Assembly: GCA_013054445.1 (NCBI GenBank) | Contig: JAAMPI010001108.1 | Coordinates: 1 to 19,674, forward strand | Length of the DNA: 19,674 bases | Origin: Cudoniella acicularis | Taxonomy: Eukaryota; Ascomycota; Leotiomycetes; Helotiales; Helotiaceae | Direction: 5' to 3' | Part shown: positions 9,569 to 18,648 of the stretch, one piece after another | Layout of the letters: the number at the start of each line of letters is the position of its first letter | Numbering within the stretch: position 1 is the first letter of the stretch | Made by a program: the position numbers and the translations under genes | The notes under the pieces: model-generated | Told to the model about the DNA's origin: nothing | Seen by the model: the letters and a program-made list of their open reading frames with translations, nothing else | Database searches by the model: none

Positions 9569-9831
9569 ATTGATCAGTGGAGATCAGTATTGAATTCGAC
9601 AAAACATTCAGTCACTTTTCTAGTAACCTCATTCAGTTTACTGAAAGCAATTTCCCAGCCTTCCGTTTTCTTGATTACAAACACATCAACTTTACATCTG
9701 CTCTCTGAAAAAGTTATTTCTAAAAGCCGAATTGAATCTACGTCTCTTCGGCTTCGAATTTGGTTCATCAATTCGCTCCTCGCCCTAGAAAGTTTTACTA
9801 CGGGCTTAGATTCCTTACTTAACAACCCAAG

Positions 9832-10886
9832 ATGGTTGTTGCTGAACTCCTTGAAGGAGAAGGAGGAGATGAGTTCTTCGAACGGTCAGTTTGTTCTGCA
9901 ACACTTCAAAGGCTCGTACTGATTTTTCAATCAGGCTACAGCAGTCATCAATGATCGAGATAAAATGTCCACTGGATGACTGCAAACCAAGGTTGGGGTT
10001 CCGTATAGTGCGAGTGCCCGCCGCACTTGCGTGCGCAGTATCCACGCGATTTCGCGAGCTCTGCAAACAATCATACGGCGGCATGCGGTTTGATGCTAGC
10101 GATGTGTTCAACTACCCCCATGAAGAGTTTGAAATCTGTTCACGCGGGAACTACATCGACTTTCTACTGGTCTTTGTCAAGTGGCTCTATACGTCAAAGA
10201 TCTACCATGACAACAAAGTCTCCCCTTTCGAAATCTGGAAATTTGCCGAAGTCATTGGCGCTCCCAAGTTTCAAAACGCAGCACTACGACTTCTTAGTCA
10301 GCCTGATCCATTTTCTCCTGAAGACGGACTTCTCATCGGCGACTTCGAAGCTGAGTTTATCAAGGACTCCTGTGATGCGGTCTGGCGCAACCAGGACATC
10401 GCAGACGAGAAAGAAGACATCGGACTCCTCGACACCGATCAGATTCAAGAACTCGTGGATGAAGTAGACAAGAAGAGCAAGAGACTTTTATTTGCTTTCG
10501 ATTGTGCTGCCTACATAGGGGTTAAAGATGCCGAGGTTTCGTACCAACTATCTAAGGGTGGTCTTTTCGCAGTCTGCCTGGCGAGGCGACTTGTTCGTAT
10601 GACCAAACGCAAATATCGAAAACACCCTCCATGGCACCTCACAAACATCAAGAAGTATCTAGTGGATGAGAACCTTCCGGACGATGATGGCGGTGATGAC
10701 GAAGATGATGACGAAAGTATTGTTTCAGGAATCATCAAAGCTGTCATCAAAGCTGAAGAAGATGAGGCCATGCACGAAGACCAATTTTTGCCTGAAGTCC
10801 TGTTCGAAAAATCTGAGGAAGGCGAGGAAGATCAACTTATGGATGAAGACTCTCAATCGGAAACTATGGGAGAGGAGTCTGATTGA
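9832..10886 (+). CDS. BTB/POZ-like protein with an acidic C-terminal tail
   Basis: Two exons, 9832-9884 and 9935-10886, give 334 residues. The 50-nt intron has a GTCAGT donor, a TACTGAT branch site and a TCAG acceptor, and it joins MVVAELLEGEGGDEFFER to LQQSSMIEIKC in frame. The ATG context is CCAAGATGG. VPAALACAVSTRFRELCK (45-62) resembles the BTB segment in which stored partners contact the first helices. NYIDFLLVFVKWLYTSKI (90-107) followed by WKFAEVIGAPKFQNAALRLL is typical of fungal BTB proteins: a short helix-rich 'KWLYT' core, then a BACK-like helix set. A basic stretch RLVRMTKRKYRKH precedes an Asp/Glu-rich tail from about residue 265. BTB domains mediate dimerisation or cullin-3 binding; no partner can be named. 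The gene lies just after the LTR-like block and tandem repeats. Confidence 0.62.
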
Positions 10887-12344
10887 AAAGACCTCGATGT
10901 AACAAACCAGGAACTTGGCCCAGTACCCAGGAACTTCTTTCATCTCGTCTCAGTCGATTTTCTACTGCATTGCAGAGACTTACCTCAACCATTTTCAACA
11001 ACATTTTCATTAGCACTGCACGCTGACATGGCAAGCGGAAATACTTCCATTTAAAACGGGCACAAACGGACACTTTCGACTCATTCAACAACTCGCCATC
11101 CCAGCTGAAGCACATACGAATTCCACTCCTGATCTGGAAAGCTATCTAGTTAACAACAACACCAACACCATGTATACAATTCATTTCATCACTAGACAGC
11201 TCATTCAGCAATAAATAGAGGTTTCTTCCTTTTCAACAAGCCACAACCTCCACGACATTCAAAAGAGAGCTGCTCTTCAACGAACACGATGTCTCTCAAA
11301 ATCTGACACCGACGGACCCTCAAAGCAGCTATTTCATTTCTCTTCCACGTTCTCGGCACATTTACGACACAAGTCTCCTTTTTTTTTTACATGTTAGACG
11401 CAAAAATGCTTCCTTTTTCGCACCAATACCCTTTAAGTTAGCACGAAAACTTCTACGGCACTTTCCACCTCACCACGAAGCTGTTACTTCCCCCTTACTA
11501 AAGGAAAATTTCATCTTCACTTCTCGAATCATAGGAAACTTGCACTTCTTTGCCCCAACACCAACAACCACCCACCCCTTCAGTCCGTAAGCACACCATC
11601 TCACATTCATTTATTTTCATGTCACTTTCAATTTGCCCCTCCCTTCAACAGCGCGGGCGCAAATACAGGCACAACATAACCAAGCATGAGAACAACAGAT
11701 CAGCTAGACATCACAAACTTACCATCAAACCGAATGAATAAAAACTATCAACCCATTAATAGTTGCAATTGTGTGTAACGCGTGCTTTTTGTGATCGATT
11801 TTTAGCTACCTTGCCCAAAAAAAACTTAACCTTCCTTCCATTTTCACCATTCTTCCATAATGTTGGTATTATACTCAAATTGGGGAGCGAGAATGTTCTC
11901 CATAACGTACTTCTTCCCTCTCCAACCTAACGGCTAACGGTGCAGCGAAGCTCTCCAATTTTGCGCCCAACATCCGAGAAGATATACCCCGGAATATGCG
12001 TTTAGAGAGAGTGTAGATAAGAGGTGGCACTTTTTACAAGAATAAAAGCTGATCAAAACCTTCGTCCAAGAGTCGGAGACTTTCAAAACAAACGGCAAAA
12101 CCAAATTATCATAAACTCGTTAATTATCTATTACATATATCCTCAAAACTGTCTAAATCTTTTCCTGTAGTTCCAAAGCCAGACAGACGCCAGCAATGCA
12201 ATCAAAAATTCTCTAAACGCTAACTCAAAACCAGATCGCACTTTCAACTTCTAACAAACTCCACAGCTCCTCTGTTCGCTGGCTTTTGTGCTAGCCATCC
12301 CCTTCTATAAAGAACTCCAGTTCCCATAAACACCATTTTGGTGC
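10887..12344. other. Convergent intergenic region, no supported gene
   Basis: This 1,458-nt stretch lies between the 3' ends of the BTB-like and MFS genes. It is A/C/T-rich, with several homopolymer runs of T (11382-11390) and A. AATAAA at 11210-11215 is a candidate polyadenylation signal, 324 nt after the BTB-like stop. A small tandem CTAACGG duplication lies near 11927-11940. The open frames are short and show no family features. Long 3' UTRs or a noncoding transcript could fill it, but nothing in the sequence proves this. Confidence 0.45.
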
Positions 12345-14150
12345 TTACGCAATAGCGAACTTACTCCTAGACCTCAACTTCGCCCCCGTAAAATACAGCG
12401 CAAACATGCCGATAATCCCAATAACGCTCAAACCACCCAAGAGACTAACACCCTTCCCGACACCCAAATTCACAAACAACGGTCTCCCAAACAAAATACT
12501 ACCACACGCGAACGCACTTCTGAGAAAGTCATTGGCGGCGAATAAACTAGCAGCGTATTGTGGGTACGAAAGAGGCACGTAGACGAAAATACACTGCATG
12601 ACGACGAAGACGGTGCCGCCGTAGATGACAATGCCAATCGTGGGTGCAATCCAGTGGATAGAGGGGTTGGCCGTCCATCCGAAAAGGAAGAGGCCGATGG
12701 TGGGGCCAAAACAGGCGAAGAGCGCAGGGACTAATCGTGATTCCTGTGCTCGTAATCCGTGGGCTTTGATGTCGGGGATGAGGTAGAAGTGGAGGTAGGA
12801 GCAGTACATTGCAATGCCGATGAGACAAGCGACGAGTACGCAGGTGAAGACCACGCCGACCATGCCGAGGCTGAAGCCGTACATGACGGGGTAAACGAGT
12901 GGGAAGACCTCGAAGAATGAATAATAAATCCCATAGATGATGGCGGTGTAGAGGTTTACGAATAGGATGGCGGGGTCCTTGATGGTGATTTCTAGGGGCT
13001 TGATCACGGCGTCGACGAGGATTGCGGAGGGCTTGAGGTTCTTCTGGTCGATTTCGGATTGGGCGCGAAGACGGTTGTCGCCGGTTAGTTTTCGGAGGCG
13101 AGCGGCGCGGCGGAGGAGGATGTTAGGTGTTGAGGTTTCTGGGAGGAGGAGGAACATCACGAGAAAAATGGGACCGGCCATCCAGAGGATTTCCCAGAGG
13201 GACCAACGCCAGCCTTTTGCAGTGACTGCAAAGCCGGAGAGGAGGGGACCAAGTGCGGGCCCGCAGTAGGCGGCCGATACCCAGGCGACCAGGGCGTATG
13301 GGAGATAGAGAAGAGAGTACATATCTTGCATTGTTGCTGCTCCAATTGCTAGACAGGGTGAGCCGAAGAAACCTTGCAGGAATCGCAGAACCAGCAGCCC
13401 GGCAACGTTTTGGACGAGAGCGGTGGGCAGTGACAGGATAGTGAAGAGAGCCATTGTTGCAGCATATACTGGGGAACGTCCAATGATTGGGATCTCAGAG
13501 AGAGGAGCCCAGAGTAGAGGCCCGAGTCCATAGGCGAGGACGTAGAGAGATAGGGGAAGGGATGCTACCGTGTCCGAGACACCAAACTTCTCAATGACAC
13601 CCCCCTCACTAGAAGTATAAATGGCAGATCCGGTATAGACAACGAAGGTGTATGCACAGATGACCAGAGAAACCAAGAGTCTCTTCCCATTACTCCAATT
13701 CTGAGGATTTGCTGGATCATCCGTTGTATACCACTCAACCAATACCGTGCCATCCGAAGTCTTCTGGGGTACAATCGGCTTCGTCTGTGTTCGCTCGATT
13801 GCAAGCTCTGCTTCAATCTCGAGACGCTCTTCGGTATAAGGCGTTGTTTCTAATCGACTTTTTGTTCGACTTAGCTCGAGTGATGCTGCATCAGGGTCGT
13901 AAGGAGTCGGGTCTGTTTTTGTCTTTTCCAATTCTGCCGTCAAGTTGCTCGATAAGCTGGATTGCCGAGTACGTTCTCTGGTTGTGACTCTCTGACTTTC
14001 CGGCTTTTTCTCCGAAGAAGAATTTAGGAGGGTAGTGTATGATGCTGGCAACTCGAAGCCAGGAAGCTCTTCTGGGTATTGAAGAACTCTGTTTCTGGTG
14101 ATCCACCGAATGATCTGGCCCAACGGAGCCTCTCGAATAAGGTCGCTCAT
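12345..14150 (-). CDS. MFS multidrug transporter, DHA1 type, Flr1-like
   Basis: A single uninterrupted frame encodes 601 residues from an ATG at 14150. The cytosolic N-terminus of about 155 residues opens MSDLIREAPLGQIIRW and RNRVLQYPEE, a stretch typical of Flr1/Bcmfs1-type fungal drug:H+ antiporters. DDPANPQNWSNGKR (144-157) is the usual entry to the first helix. Twelve hydrophobic segments follow between about 158 and 593. LRFLQGFFGSP (255-265) lies in helix 4, and CGPALGPLLSGF (296-307) is the antiporter motif C of DHA1 transporters. A hydrophilic central loop (about 342-390) separates the two halves. The protein should export toxic compounds such as azoles, plant defence compounds or endogenous metabolites at the plasma membrane; the actual substrate is unknown. 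No biosynthetic genes are adjacent. Yap1-type sites upstream fit stress-induced efflux. Confidence 0.92.
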   Translation of the reverse strand: MSDLIREAPLGQIIRWITRNRVLQYPEELPGFELPASYTTLLNSSSEKKPESQRVTTRERTRQSSLSSNLTAELEKTKTDPTPYDPDAASLELSRTKSRLETTPYTEERLEIEAELAIERTQTKPIVPQKTSDGTVLVEWYTTDDPANPQNWSNGKRLLVSLVICAYTFVVYTGSAIYTSSEGGVIEKFGVSDTVASLPLSLYVLAYGLGPLLWAPLSEIPIIGRSPVYAATMALFTILSLPTALVQNVAGLLVLRFLQGFFGSPCLAIGAATMQDMYSLLYLPYALVAWVSAAYCGPALGPLLSGFAVTAKGWRWSLWEILWMAGPIFLVMFLLLPETSTPNILLRRAARLRKLTGDNRLRAQSEIDQKNLKPSAILVDAVIKPLEITIKDPAILFVNLYTAIIYGIYYSFFEVFPLVYPVMYGFSLGMVGVVFTCVLVACLIGIAMYCSYLHFYLIPDIKAHGLRAQESRLVPALFACFGPTIGLFLFGWTANPSIHWIAPTIGIVIYGGTVFVVMQCIFVYVPLSYPQYAASLFAANDFLRSAFACGSILFGRPLFVNLGVGKGVSLLGGLSVIGIIGMFALYFTGAKLRSRSKFAIA

Positions 14151-14319
14151 ACTGTGAGAGAGTGAAGAGGCTCTAGGTATCGCGGGATGTATTATGAATA
14201 GGGGTATTAATAGGAGGTTGATTTAAGCGAAAAGACTTGAGGTGTAGCCAATGGCAATGCAGGCAAAAGAAGACTTGAATTGATGATATGAAAATGACTT
14301 AAAGGGACATTTGTAGAAG

Positions 14320-14328
14320 TATATATAA
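14320..14328 (-). promoter_or_regulatory. TATA element upstream of the MFS gene
   Basis: An alternating T/A stretch (TATATATAA read on the plus strand) lies about 170 nt upstream of the minus-strand ATG at 14150. This leaves room for a leader of roughly 100-140 nt. The position is good, but alternating TA is common in AT-rich DNA. Confidence 0.4.
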
Positions 14329-14423
14329 CTTATCCGGTGAGTCTTCTACTCTTTGGAAAAGAAAGCTACCCCCAAGCCTACGGCGTTTCAGGGTTTGGAT
14401 AGGTAATCGTCTTTCTGATAAAA

Positions 14424-14510
14424 TTACTAATTAGAGTTAATGCCGATATCACGGCTTACCTCCTAGCGTTTGATTGGACTTGCATTTCAAATGCGGGCTC
14501 GCTTGAGTCA
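14424..14510. promoter_or_regulatory. Candidate Yap1/AP-1 sites upstream of the MFS gene
   Basis: TTACTAA at 14424-14430 matches the fungal Yap1 response element TTA(C/G)TAA, and TGAGTCA at 14504-14510 is a canonical AP-1 site. They lie 274 and 354 nt upstream of the transporter start. Yeast FLR1 is known to be induced by Yap1 through such elements, so they fit the proposed function. Seven-base sites arise by chance, so this is supportive only. Confidence 0.35.
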
Positions 14511-14563
14511 CATTATTAAGGCAGCGTGAATGCGAAAGAAAGGGTGGGAAGTGGATGGACGAA

Positions 14564-14583
14564 TGCGGATGTACATGTGCGGA
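14564..14583. promoter_or_regulatory. Direct TGCGGA repeat, possible zinc-cluster factor site
   Basis: TGCGGA occurs at 14564-14569 and again at 14578-14583, giving two CGG triplets with 11 bases between them; a palindromic TGTACA lies in the spacer. Paired CGG triplets are the typical targets of fungal Zn2Cys6 regulators, some of which control drug-efflux genes. The site lies about 420 nt upstream of the transporter ATG. Confidence 0.25.
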
Positions 14584-15590
14584 GTTAAGTGCGGGACAGG
14601 GCTCTTTTCGCGGGTGTCGAAGTAAGCACCATGGCTTGCACTGGCCTTAGCGAGTTAAACTCCGACCAAGCGACCGGGAGAAGCAGACGGCTGAATAATC
14701 CGACGAGCAAAAGAAACGATGACGCACAAGAGGCTTTTCGTTGGGAGTGTTGATGCTTTGTCATTATGCTGCAGTCTGATGCGGATGCTCATTGGCTATG
14801 GCGATTAGTGAACATGTGCTGCTTTGAAACCCGTTTTCTGCGTCGTCGTGTTCCAACAGAAAGACGCCCAGGGGTAGATTGACGGGAGCCGTGAAGGAGA
14901 CGATGATATTGGTAGCTTGGTGGGTTTCGAAGAGTTGAAGTCTTGGAAACGGATTCCTCTGCCTGCTGCTGATGGGACTGTTGATGACGCAAGATCCGCC
15001 TCCTGTGGACCACCGTTCAACCACGCTTCTAAAGTGCGGAATCCGGAGCAACTGTTTCGCCTTGCATAGATGAGATGAGATAAGATGAGATGGGATGATG
15101 AGCCATTGGTGAAAGGTTGATTTGAGGATTGATGGAATGAAACGATTAGTAATTCTCATTGGTCGCCGGGAAGACACAACTGCACAAGAATAAGAATGTC
15201 ATTTGGAAGTCATCTTGAAGTTGCTTGAGGCTGATATGGCTGTGCAAAACGAGGACCACAAATAGGAACCCCGACAAATGCGAATGCGAGGTCTGCAGCA
15301 TGCAGGCACCGTGTTGAAGCTTGAAAGGCCCTTTTCTGAATCTCCCGGAATCCGAAGTAAGGGATTGTACAAAGTATCAAGTGATGGAAACGAGACGGTG
15401 TGAGTACTGGGGTGAGTGAACTGTGCTTAGGTATTTTCAATGAATATCAAGAGTCACATCCTGCAGTAAACATCTCGAATATGCCAGAGTTTTGAATGGA
15501 GGGCCTGGTGGCCGAAGCATTGACCTACTGGCAGAACAGGGCGGTGAGGCAAAGATTCGCCTCCCATATCTCCGTGTGTACGGAGCATGG
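14584..15590. other. Intergenic region, no supported gene
   Basis: The longest frame here (14764-15177, minus, 137 codons) has no ATG start and no recognisable family feature. A GATGA-rich microsatellite lies at 15069-15102. Two short hairpins lie near the right end: GAGGC/GCCTC at 15546-15563 and CTCCGT/ACGGAG at about 15570-15585. The region is GC-balanced and otherwise unremarkable. Confidence 0.45.
15069..15102. repeat. GATGA-type microsatellite
   Basis: A run of GATGA/GATAA/GATGG units, imperfect in several copies, lies in noncoding DNA. It is a simple-sequence repeat with no assigned role. Confidence 0.7.
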
Positions 15591-15592
15591 AG

Positions 15593-15719
15593 TACTCTCC
15601 CCCCCCTAAATAATTGTAATTGTGGGTCCCATACAAACCAGGCTGGCACGGTCGTTTTGCCATACAAAAGTACCCCTGCCATCGGACCCACAATTACAAT
15701 TATTTAGGGGGGGACAGTA
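15593..15719. mobile_element. MITE-like element with long inverted repeats and TA duplication
   Basis: The left arm (15591-15629) and right arm (15684-15721) are inverted copies of about 38 nt. They differ by one base (CTCT against CTGT) and one C in the homopolymer run (8 against 7). Each arm reads CT-C/G-T, then a C run, then TAAATAATTGTAATTG and TGGGTCC. A 54-nt spacer separates them. TA dinucleotides at 15593-15594 and 15718-15719 flank the arms, consistent with a Tc1/mariner- or pogo-type TA target-site duplication, leaving a 123-bp element (15595-15717). It encodes no protein, so it would depend on a transposase elsewhere. The near identity of the arms suggests either recent insertion or selection for a fold-back structure. 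Confidence 0.68.
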
Positions 15720-15721
15720 CT

Positions 15722-16598
15722 AGAAAATTTGGAGTACGAGCGACGCCATTCGAGCCAATCGCTTACATGAGGTTTGCCCTTATGTAAGCCATTCTGGTCT
15801 CTACGCTAGTGATCTCTCGCGCTCTCGCTCTCCGCTTCCACCATTCTTCGTCTTCTTTTGCTCACAACTTTGTAAGTTCGCGAGCGAATATCGTCCGAAT
15901 GCCCACCAATCCGCCGACATTCAATGTGCATTGCCTCCTCGACCGGGGTCTTAAGCCTCACTACTTCTGCAGCACTCAACTATGATTGCATAACTTGCAT
16001 ATCGCGGGCTCGCCGGACACAGCTGGACCATGGCGACAGAAACAACACCTGCATTCGTCAGCTTCATTGGCCTGGCGGCTATTAACAGCCAGACGTAGAG
16101 CCTCACGCTTTCGACGCAAAACGCGCGCCCTGGTCCTTCAACACCATGTTCTGGCTATGCTCTCACCATCGTGTCCTCATTCGCACGTTCGAGTCTCTGA
16201 CCATCGTTGCCTAGCCATGCATTTCGAAATAGAAGAAGCTGAAGTCTTTTCAACGCTTCTAGGCAAACACGAGCACACGATTCACGGACATATCGGGCAA
16301 GTGCTCTATTCCGTGGGACCCTTGATTGATCTTCACACCAGTCACTTGGAAACTGGAAACGTCTTTGGTGGCAAACGGAGGACGGCGCTGTGAGATGTGC
16401 GATCGTATGAACTGGCATTATGACTGGCATCATCGGTTTCGCATTTGTGCTTCATTATCTGCATCTCATTTAAGCGGTGTTGGAATCAAGGTAACAGAAA
16501 ATTGTATATATTCATTCCCGTGTCTCCTAGTGGAAAGAGTGGAACATCATTTCAGATTATCAAAGGAACAGATTTCATCTCAGTCAAGTCCACAAGCC
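15722..16598. other. Intergenic or upstream region of the cupin-like gene
   Basis: This holds the likely promoter and leader of the gene at 16599. GCTTACAT (15761-15768) and ATGTAAGC (15782-15789) form an 8-bp inverted repeat. A CT-rich tract lies at about 15807-15860. At 16491-16531 a GTAACA...CCTAG segment could be a 5'-UTR intron. The in-frame stretch ahead of 16599 is open back to about 16326, so an upstream start is possible but no better supported. Frames on both strands show no family features. Confidence 0.4.
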
Positions 16599-17219
16599 AT
16601 GATCTCCCAAAATCCCGGCCGAGCCAATCGTCCGGCTTCCACCGCATCAAATCAAGCTTCCTCCTCCGGACCAAGCAGGAAATCAGAATCAATAATACAC
16701 ACCCCATCTACTTATGCCACACCCATGGCAATGGGCCCTCTCTCCCTCCGCATCCTGCATGAGTCATCAAGAGTCTCCCTCACCACTCTCACTCTCCCGC
16801 CAAATACCATGGGTTTCCCACCTCTCAACAATCGTGTCTATACAGCAGTCTTCCATATCCTGAGCGGCAAGGTCCAATTCACCATTTCTACGTCCAAGAT
16901 GTCTCCCAAAGAATTTGAAGCCACTACCGGCTCTACGACTTCCATCCCTCCAGGCGGGACATACGGCTTCGGAAATCCATTCCCCGAAGAAGCGGAAATT
17001 TTGTGTTTCTACAACCCTGGAGAATGGGTGGGATGTTTGAAGGATTTGGCAGGTGTGAAGGGGGAGTGGATGGGTGAAGAGTGTAAAGAGATTCTGAAAA
17101 GTTGGGGATGTGTACTTGTTGAAAAGCCCGAGGGTGAGGCTGGTGAGATGGATGAGGGTGAAGATGACGATGAGGACGAGGAGATGATGTTTCAGCCGGG
17201 GTTGAGGTGCATGGCTTGA
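16599..17219 (+). CDS. Cupin-like small protein with degenerate metal site and acidic tail
   Basis: An intronless frame of 206 residues starts at the ATG at 16599. Residues 1-40 are Ser/Pro/Asn-rich and probably disordered. Residues 46-150 fit a cupin beta-barrel. Motif 1 can be laid on GFPPLNNRVYTAVFHILSG (72-90), and motif 2, G(x5)PxG(x2)H(x3)N, on GSTTSIPPGGTYGFGN (111-126). The residues at the usual ligand positions would be Asn78, Val80, Ala83 and Tyr122, so no His/His/Glu/His set is present. If the alignment holds, the protein binds no metal in the usual way. The layout resembles the C-terminal cupin of Mif2/CENP-C-type proteins and other metal-free cupins, but I cannot assign it to any. 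The tail (about 180-197) is a dense Asp/Glu run. AATAAA at 17725-17730 is a distant candidate 3' signal. Start position is uncertain. Confidence 0.55.
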   Translation: MISQNPGRANRPASTASNQASSSGPSRKSESIIHTPSTYATPMAMGPLSLRILHESSRVSLTTLTLPPNTMGFPPLNNRVYTAVFHILSGKVQFTISTSKMSPKEFEATTGSTTSIPPGGTYGFGNPFPEEAEILCFYNPGEWVGCLKDLAGVKGEWMGEECKEILKSWGCVLVEKPEGEAGEMDEGEDDDEDEEMMFQPGLRCMA

Positions 17220-18648
17220 TCAGATACCTCAACTCCAATTGTGCTACTGGAGCTTTGAAGGAATGGCTATTGTAAGAATTAAGGGGTAGGCAGCTGATGA
17301 AGGAGTTGGGAAAGAGGTAGGAGAGGAGAGGCTGTGCGGAAGAAACAAGAGGAGGTAGAATATTGCTCCAGGAAGTCTTCTGGACAATATGGTTCAAGTA
17401 TTGGACAGCGATTTCCCTTAGATGTTTAGATTTCATTTTCTCTCTTGTCTCTTATCATCACTCGATCATCTGGTATGATCACCACTCTCAAATACAAACC
17501 CGATTGCAATCGTCACCAAATTTCTCTTGTAATTGTGAATCCATTTTCTAAAGTACATTTTTCTGCTGCTGCACGGCAATTCAAGCATATGAGATTTGGG
17601 AGAATTCCAATCCTGGGTAAGCAAGAGCTTCTATGAGCTTCGCGAATAGAGTCAAAGGACTACTCACTCCGATTTAGCTCAGATTGGGAAAATGCGCACC
17701 TTGGCTTGTTGGAATGACAAGATAAATAAATGATGGTGTATGGCATGAAAGTCGATCTTACTTCATGACATTCATCTTACGTGAGAGATTTTCTGAGTTT
17801 TCTGGTTTGGCAGGCACGCTAAGTGGCGTCTCCGTTTTTGGTCACTGAGGTTCGTCTGTTCACTTTTGAGAAATCCACTTCGGGACTACGACCGGTGGGT
17901 CTTCGAATGTCGTTTTACTAATCTACACCCATTGAGGATTCGTTGTAATTTTGATTTTGATATTGATACCCTTTACTTTAACAGAAAGTCAGAAGTGGGA
18001 AATTGGGAATGAAATAGCGGCCTTTTTCTACGGCTTACGGAATAGGATCGGATCACGAGTCTCGGAATATTGGATCAGCTATTGTTATAAAATTTCTCTG
18101 TGTAATCTTATGAAAATGCGACTTCTTTCTTGGGTGAGTGTGAGACATTATAATATTTTAAGTTGAGGTATTCACAGTGGGATAGTAACTCGCAGATCTT
18201 GTAATAACAAGTCTATTTAGACTCGGATGAACATCCTCCCTTAATGATCTACTTGAACTTGAGGCTGAATGATTCACAGTAGGAGAATAACTCACAGATA
18301 TTATCCTAGGGGCCAGGGCTAGTCTGAATACCCTTCGCTCATGCTCTTGTGCGCCTCTCCCAGCCTGCGAGTCCTGAAGACTTGTTCTGCTTCGAGGGTA
18401 ATTTTTTTTTCCCCTCAATGGATAAACTGCCGATATAGAGGCGGTCCCTGCTGTAGATTGTCCCGAAACACTTTAAAGAATATACACTATGTGACAATAG
18501 TGTATTATTTGAAGACATGGAATCCGAATTCAGTTGTCTTTCTGTCTTGTCTTAAGTGGTTGGTCGGACATTTTTTGTTTGGTGGTTATTTAATTATTTC
18601 AGTTGTTTTGTGCGATTTGCGATTTTGAAATTTTAGAATCCTCATTGC
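17220..18648. other. Intergenic region, no supported gene
   Basis: About 1.4 kb of AT-rich sequence between the cupin-like gene and the 2EXR locus. Frames lack ATG starts or family features. A tRNA-like TTTAGCTCAGATTGGGA stretch lies at 17671-17687, but no tRNA folds around it. An imperfect 31-bp direct repeat lies at 18170-18302, and a T run (18402-18410) follows. Both genes could have regulatory or 3' sequences here. Confidence 0.45.
18170..18302. repeat. Imperfect 31-bp direct repeat, two copies 102 bp apart
   Basis: ATTCACAGTGGGATAGTAAC at 18170-18189 continues CTCGCAGATCTT to 18200, and a second copy begins ATTCACAGTAGGAGAATAAC at 18272 and ends at 18302. Five of 31 positions differ; three of them are G/A transitions. 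The copies lie in noncoding DNA on the same strand. No longer unit is visible. Confidence 0.5.

Noticed and set aside
9574..9922. Overlapping open frames on both strands before the BTB-like gene (83 and 110 codons)
   Set aside because: They lie in the probable leader of the BTB-like gene, overlap its first exon, and have no family resemblance.
10887..12344. Search for a second LTR or retroelement end downstream of the BTB-like gene
   Set aside because: No copy of the TCTAAT inverted units, the TTAAATAGAGC element or the CT-rich tract was found, so a full-length LTR element enclosing the gene is not supported.
14764..15177. 137-codon minus-strand open frame upstream of the MFS gene
   Set aside because: Starts with GTG, has low-complexity SSH/LIPS-type sequence, covers a microsatellite and resembles no protein family.
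15986..16393. 135-codon plus-strand frame before the cupin-like gene
   Set aside because: No ATG start and no family features; its Arg/His-rich content looks like noncoding sequence.
16155..16433. 92-codon minus-strand frame with an ATG
   Set aside because: Composition looks random, it overlaps another open frame on the other strand, and nothing supports expression.
17665..17740. tRNA-like A-box: TTTAGCTCAGATTGGGA resembles a D-arm
   Set aside because: No complementary acceptor stem, anticodon arm or GGTTCGA-type B-box follows at the right distance, so it is probably chance.
18158..18418. 86-codon minus-strand frame containing two similar SYSPTVN/SYYPTVN peptides
   Set aside because: The peptide repeat only reflects the 31-bp DNA direct repeat, and the frame lacks an ATG.
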